The notes below the pieces were generated by a model. That model was not told the DNA's origin and searched no databases. It worked only from the letters and a program-made list of their open reading frames with translations. Below are positions 59,427-64,000 of a stretch of DNA of 64,000 nt, piece after piece. Where the stretch lies: the NCBI GenBank assembly GCA_014871385.1, contig CM026428.1:10694583-10758582 (forward strand), read 5' to 3'. The position numbers were made by a program, and so were the translations under genes. Source of the DNA: Ceratodon purpureus (lineage: Eukaryota > Streptophyta > Bryopsida > Pseudoditrichales > Ditrichaceae). Each line of letters starts with the position of its first letter. Positions within the stretch are counted from its first letter, which is position 1.

Positions 59427-60524
59427 GAGTCACTGGAGGATGACGCTGAAATTAAAGTGCACCAGGGACCTTCCCTTCTTAGTATGCTCTTGGAGGAGTA
59501 CCCAACATCTCCTGATGGTGATGCTCTCAGAGAAGAGTCTCCGGGAGCGGAAGCCGAGAATGAAAGTGATGGGGAGGACGAGTACGACTATCCAGTCGGC
59601 GGGCCGCCGACGCTGTCTGCTGCACATAGCTCTGGCCGGTGTGCGATGGCTTCCACCTCGTTCGTCGAGACCAACGTCGCGATCCCGCGCACCGGTTCCC
59701 CGCGCGATGATTCCGTCAGTGTCAGCACTGATATTATTGCGCGTAATATTGAGGTACCTCTCCAACGATACTACCTTGTCCTTGACATTAAGGGATTGCT
59801 CATCGCGGAGCACCACGGGTATATCGGTGATGACCAGAAGACAAAAATTCATATCCGGGCTAGACCAGGACTTCTTTCATTTCTAGAGTTCTGCACGGCA
59901 AATTTCGAGGTAGTCTTTTGGTCCACGGTTTCTGAAAAGAATCTCGATCGTCACTTCCAGAAGCTGTTAGCCATTCATCCTTTGCTCAGGAGCAATTACA
60001 GACGCCTTCCAGGATTCTGGTGTGATATCTCAACAAGGACTAATCCGCATGGGAAACGGGAGTACTTGTTGAAGCGTCTGGATAGACTTTTCTGCGACAC
60101 TAGGCTACTGGCTCGATCAGGTGCCACTGTCCAGAATACCCTACTGGTAGACGACCGCCCTTATAGGAATGTACTTAATCATCCATTTAGCGCTGTCCAT
60201 CCTAATTCTTTTTTCTGGGACTCTGCAGAGTGCAAAGAACCTCAACCCACCCCCAATCCCTATTTAACTAGGGTAGTTACACCATTCCTTGCAGGACTTA
60301 AGCAGTCTGGATTGGATGTCCAGGAGTATTGTAGGAGGAATTCTAGCGTGGGGAAGCCACGTCTTTTTCTAGAATCTCGCGAATACCAGAAGTATAGGGA
60401 GGTTATTCCTTCTCATGCATGCGGGTTTGACGTCCCGGGTGATCCTGGATCTTGGTTTGTGAATTTACCTTGTCCTCCGGAGGCCCCTGGTAGTTCCATC
60501 GTCGGCGGGCAGCCGACTGATTAG
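59427..60524 (+). CDS. HAD/NIF (FCP1-like) module 2
   Basis: Second copy of the module, 366 codons from an acceptor (TTTTTCAG at 59426) to TAG at 60524. An in-frame ATG at 59484 could be an independent start. It contains an acidic lead, then RYYLVLDIKGLLIAE (the second motif-1 Asp is Lys), IRARPGLLSFLEFCTANFEV, VFWSTVSEKN and LLVDDRPYRNVLNHPF. Two palindromes are coding: 59595-59611 (VGGPPT) and 60501-60517 (VGGQPT), the latter forming the C-terminus just before the stop. A phase-0 donor word, GAG|GTACCT, at 59754 lies just before the HAD core and could join module 3. The true 5' exon is unresolved. Confidence 0.65.
   Translation, partial: ESLEDDAEIKVHQGPSLLSMLLEEYPTSPDGDALREESPGAEAENESDGEDEYDYPVGGPPTLSAAHSSGRCAMASTSFVETNVAIPRTGSPRDDSVSVSTDIIARNIEVPLQRYYLVLDIKGLLIAEHHGYIGDDQKTKIHIRARPGLLSFLEFCTANFEVVFWSTVSEKNLDRHFQKLLAIHPLLRSNYRRLPGFWCDISTRTNPHGKREYLLKRLDRLFCDTRLLARSGATVQNTLLVDDRPYRNVLNHPFSAVHPNSFFWDSAECKEPQPTPNPYLTRVVTPFLAGLKQSGLDVQEYCRRNSSVGKPRLFLESREYQKYREVIPSHACGFDVPGDPGSWFVNLPCPPEAPGSSIVGGQPTD
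59595..59611. repeat. Palindrome inside coding exon (VGGPPT)
   Basis: GTCGGCGGGCCGCCGAC in HAD module 2, same frame as the other coding copies. Confidence 0.9.
60501..60517. repeat. Palindrome forming the C-terminus of HAD module 2
   Basis: GTCGGCGGGCAGCCGAC encodes V-G-G-Q-P-T, followed by Asp and the TAG stop. Confidence 0.92.
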
Positions 60525-60814
60525 AGCCTACATCATCGGCGCCACTAGTTTTAAAAATCACATATGATACTCTGCACTCTTTAGTTTAATACGCTAAGAC
60601 TGTTCCCTTTCTGAACTTCCCTGCACCACACAATTGTTTCCAGTGCTGCAATTCGGTACTTCTTTTTGTAGATGCATGCATGACATTTCACTTGCTGCAC
60701 ATTTACCTTTGAGGTTTCTTCAATGCATCGACGACTTTGAATGTAGTCCATTTCTTTCATATACTTCGTCCTGTTCCTTGATTTCCTTCACTGATTGCAT
60801 TTCATATTCTTCAG

Positions 60815-61492
60815 GGTTCCTCGTTTTATTTCAAATGCCTTCACGGTCCACCTCATCATGTCAAGAAATGTATTGTCCTATGCGTCAATGGCCTTCTCTG
60901 CTATGTGGATCCCAGGATAGAGGCTTTGCCATGGGATACGCATCGGAATGTAGTGAAGCGCCCAGGTTTGAAGAAGCTTTTCGACATGCTTTTCTTGCAT
61001 TTCCATGTTGGTCTGTGGTCGAAGATGCCCTTGGGAGAACTGAAGCCTTTACTCACACATATTCTGCCGGCCGGTGTAATGGAGAGGTTGTCCTTCGTGT
61101 ATAGCAGAAGTGACCTTATCGACCGGGAGAATTTCCCCTGGAGTTATAAGACGTTAGGTCAAGTTTGCTCCAAGGTACAGTCTAGAAACGTCTGCAAACT
61201 AGATCAGGTGCTATTTGTGGATGTTGACCCGAGGTCATTGAGGAGGACACCAAACTGTATGTGCTACATTCCTTGGCCTTTTCAGGGTCATCTAAACTTT
61301 CCGAACGATGACGGCGTTATACCTAACATTGCTACAGATATCCTTCCTCTGGTTTATCCCTTGCACAAGTTCGGATCTGTACCGGAGTATATGGCGCAGG
61401 CGTGTAGGCCGGGGCAAGTGCACTGGGCAATTGAAGCTGCGAGAAAGTTTGGACGTGCACGAGTGGACTGGACTGAAGTTTGCTGGGACTGA
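60815..61492 (+). CDS. HAD/NIF-like module 3, strongly degenerate
   Basis: Third, most diverged copy. An acceptor (ATTCTTCAG) at 60814 opens a phase-0 exon of 226 codons to a TGA at 61492. The alignment to modules 1 and 2 is VKKCIVLCVNGLLCYV (motif 1, the nucleophile Asp is Cys), VVKRPGLKKLFDMLFLHFHV, GLWSKMP and QVLFVDVDPRSL. The end resembles module 1 in position (VPEYMAQACRPG versus VPEYCQKHSEFG). It lacks a plausible own ATG before the domain, so it needs an upstream exon. It cannot be an active HAD phosphatase by the usual mechanism. Palindromes follow at 61560 and 61781. Confidence 0.6.
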   Translation, partial: GSSFYFKCLHGPPHHVKKCIVLCVNGLLCYVDPRIEALPWDTHRNVVKRPGLKKLFDMLFLHFHVGLWSKMPLGELKPLLTHILPAGVMERLSFVYSRSDLIDRENFPWSYKTLGQVCSKVQSRNVCKLDQVLFVDVDPRSLRRTPNCMCYIPWPFQGHLNFPNDDGVIPNIATDILPLVYPLHKFGSVPEYMAQACRPGQVHWAIEAARKFGRARVDWTEVCWD

Positions 61493-61559
61493 GTTAGGCG
61501 GACTTTTTCGCCTCCAATTTGCACTTCTTCCCTCCTCCTGACCAACAGAACACCTTCCA

Positions 61560-61795
61560 TCGGCTGCCCGCCGACTTGGTCGACCCGTTTGTGCGGCCTT
61601 CAAATATATGATTTACTCATTGACCTTACGGCTATGCTTTCAGGGAAATAGTTTTCAGAGTAGGTTATAATGTGATAGGATTTACGTGAACTTGGTACAT
61701 AGTGCTGGGTGTAGACTTAATGTTGTAGGACTTCAGGACTCAAAGTGCTACGGGACTAGTTAGTTTAGCGTGTTCTATTATCGGCGGGTCGCCGA
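61560..61795. repeat. Two right-hand palindromes
   Basis: TCGGCTGCCCGCCGA at 61560-61574 and TCGGCGGGTCGCCGA at 61781-61795 lie downstream of the last HAD module. A degenerate copy, TCGGCGGTCCGCTGA, follows at 62006-62020; beyond it I see none. Confidence 0.85.
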
Positions 61796-62020
61796 CTCTG
61801 TATTGTACATTTCATTACTTGAATCAACATGATATTCTTTAAAGTATTCATTGTAACTCTTATTCTGCATTATATGTCGCAATCTTCGGGTTCATATATC
61901 CATCACTGGCAAATTCCGCCCATGCACATCTCGATGTCTAGTTTTGCATTTCATATTCTGTGGTATTCATGTACAATGACACTGTTCATCTGTGGTCTCC
62001 ATCCATCGGCGGTCCGCTGA

Positions 62021-64000
62021 GTTCGCATTGGTCATTTTTGAATTCTGGACTTTTTTTTGTCCAGAATTACCTAAATATCCCTTTGAAGTATTGAAACCAA
62101 AAAAACACATTCAGTTTTTTTTAAACATTTAAATAAATATATATATATATGGGTTTAATTTTTCAAATCAATGAAATTAATTCAATATTAACAAAGAATT
62201 AATTTAAATCACTCTAGAGCAACTTGAAGTGCAATTTTCACATCTCAAAAAATTTAATCTAAGTTAAGTGGCAATGCAAACCATTTATTTTTAGAACAAA
62301 TTTGAGCTTAATGATTTGATTTTAAAAATCATCAGATTCCATCCATGATATTTGACCCAATCATGTAAGATATTTATTTTCATGAGATTATTATTCCAAT
62401 TCATCAATCTATACGATACTGGAATGAAATTTGTATATACATGATGAAATTTGTATTTACATCGCATATATACAGATGATACTTAATGAATTTTGAAATG
62501 GTACCTGATGAATAAAGAGTTTCATCAATTTTGAAATGTACCTCATTGAATGAAGATATTCATTTACATATACATGATGTAAATACAAATTTTATTGATT
62601 TTGAAATGGTATTTGATAAATTTTAAAAAATCATGTGAAAATCTTTTATTCAAGTTGTAAAATGAAGAACCAAATTAAAACTATGTTAGATTTTCAATAT
62701 GCACAATTCTACAATAAATCTTTCTCATTCAAAGGTGTTTTTTGATTAAGACTCTTTAAAATTCTTACAATATTTCTAAATATTTACAATTGAAGTTCAT
62801 TAGAGCAAATCAAATCAAATAAAATGTGGCTACTCTTTGCATCTTAATGTTGTAAACTTTAATAATGCCCTTCTCATGTCTAAAGAAATTAATTAAAAAT
62901 AAAACACTTGTATAAAAATAAAATGACAAAATTAATAAACTTATATTATGAAGGAAGATAAGAAAACATTTCTCTGATGACATTTATATGAGTAATTATT
63001 TAAAGATGGCATGATTAATTTTAAACTAAGATTTTGTTCAATAAACTATAGAAGGAAGTTGGCTTTTAAACAAATTGGAATGATTTTTTTTTAATTATAC
63101 ATATTTATAGTCCTTAAAGATTTCATGTTTTATATATTATATAACATAAAAAGACACAAGTATGATTGAAAATTCTTGACAACTTCAATAGTTAATTATT
63201 TGATGATTATTATTATTTTTAAATTGGTCAAAGAACTTAAAAAACAATTCATAATAATATATAAAATTGGGCTTAAAATTAATTCAATAAAAAAAAGTTA
63301 TGCAACCATCCAAATAATTATTTAGACTTTAAAATGTTTGTTGCTTGTTTTATCTAAAATTCATGATTATATTCTATGCATTGACTTTTCTTTTTACTTT
63401 CTTCATCTTCCAATACTTATTTCCAACATTGTTTGTTGTTGTGTATTAAATTCATCTTTTTTGTAAGATATTGTAGTGGAGTATAACATAATGGCAAGGC
63501 ATGTATTAAATAAAAGATCATAATTAACATATTACAAAGTACTAAAACATGTATTAAATAAAAGATCATAATCAATATATTACAAAGTACTAAAATATTT
63601 TAGCATAGTTTAAATATGCAAAGAATTCAAACTATGATAACATTCAAAAATATTTCTTGAATTTTTTTCTTATAATTTTGCATCTTTCCAATCAAGTAGG
63701 AAGCTACAATATATAGTTTAAAAACTTTGATTTGTATAAGATGTTTTAGAAATCTTATTTGTTAAGGACTTGCATAAACTATACATCTTTTAGTATATTT
63801 TCATACCAAACATGGTCAATATTTTAGACAAGTTACATATAAAAGAACTATTAGATTCCCTAAATTTCAAAGTTTTCACTTTAAATTTAAAAATAAAAAA
63901 AATTAATTTAATAAGTTAAAAAAATATGCCATTTTATTTTTGTGCATACTTATGTAATTATATTGGTTTTTTCTATTGTGAAGCTTGGAAAAATCAAAAT
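62021..64000. other. AT-rich spacer right of the block
   Basis: Very AT-rich, no genes and no palindromes of the block, so composition changes sharply at about 62.03 kb. Loose reiterations of TGATGAAATTTGTATTTACA occur near 62430-62620. Confidence 0.6.
63500..63595. repeat. 48-bp tandem duplication
   Basis: Two nearly identical 48-bp units start at 63500 and 63548 (CATGTATTAAATAAAAGATC...). Confidence 0.85.

Larger units (their letters stand above)
46455..62020. mobile_element. Putative gene-carrying element defined by a dispersed palindrome
   Basis: A compact block, visibly GC-richer than its flanks, with at least three transcription units: a small ORF, a DUF7869 transposase-like gene on the minus strand, and a ParB/methylase-like gene followed by three HAD-like modules on the plus strand. 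It is marked by about 29 copies of a GTCGGC-N5-GCCGAC palindrome that I did not notice elsewhere in the window. The outermost copies are degenerate forms TCGGC-N5-GCTGA at 46455-46469, 46618-46632 and 62006-62020, and I use these as provisional limits. No matching terminal inverted repeats or target duplication are visible at the edges, so exact ends and mobility are inferred. Telomere-like repeats sit at the left edge. Confidence 0.55.

Noticed and set aside
59284-59886. 200-aa ORF overlapping HAD module 2
   Set aside because: Shadow in another frame; the 59427 frame carries the HAD motifs.
60634-61104. 156-aa ORF starting before HAD module 3
   Set aside because: Different frame from the HAD alignment; the 60815 exon frame matches modules 1 and 2 across motif 1 and the RPGL block.

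Overview
The window is nuclear DNA of a land plant, probably a seed-free lineage such as a bryophyte, lycophyte or fern; I cannot name the species. The evidence is short GT-AG introns, plant gene families (a plant-type 3-ketoacyl-CoA synthase, a secreted glycine-rich protein, a choline/ethanolamine kinase), AT-rich gene-poor spacers full of transposon relics, and CCCTAAA-type telomere-like motifs.

From 1 to 46 kb there are four ordinary genes in AT-rich spacer, all on the + strand: choline/ethanolamine kinase (7 coding exons, 7909-10728), a single-exon dienelactone hydrolase (19556-20263), a 3-ketoacyl-CoA synthase (2 exons, 37583-39607) and a secreted glycine-rich protein (2 exons, 41032-42053). 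Between them lie decayed transposons: a PIF/Harbinger pair (Myb/SANT ORF plus transposase C-terminus), a Tc1-like transposase relic, an Hsp70/HSPA12-like fragment, and several non-autonomous elements with terminal inverted repeats. One has an 8-bp target duplication (hAT-like), two are flanked by TTAA (piggyBac-like), and others are flanked by 7-bp or 4-bp repeats.

From about 46.45 to 62.02 kb there is a compact, visibly GC-richer block of a different kind. It holds a small ORF, a divergently transcribed two-exon gene for a DUF7869-type RNase-H-fold (transposase-like) protein of about 1261 aa, and a multi-exon gene whose product joins a ParB/sulfiredoxin-like domain to a region resembling the C-terminal half of an N6/N4 DNA methylase. 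Three degenerate NLI-interacting-factor/FCP1-like HAD domains follow, and the first can be spliced in frame onto the ParB/methylase gene. The whole block is seeded with about 29 copies, plus 3 degenerate ones, of a 15-21 bp palindrome with consensus GTCGGC-N5-GCCGAC. Copies occur in a 100-bp tandem array, in every predicted intron, in intergenic/UTR DNA and inside exons, where all five copies use the same reading frame (Val-Gly-x-x-Pro-Thr). I noticed no copies outside the block. This looks like a large gene-carrying mobile or selfish element with its own dispersed palindromic repeat. It is the most interesting object here.

A working model, which is inference only: the DUF7869 protein mobilises the block, the ParB/methylase-like protein recognises DNA (possibly the palindromes), and the HAD-like modules are optional C-terminal extensions. 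A small ORF in the block shares a domain of about 60 aa with an isolated gene at 12.4-12.9 kb, suggesting the element family has left traces elsewhere. The last 2 kb are AT-rich and empty apart from one 48-bp duplication.
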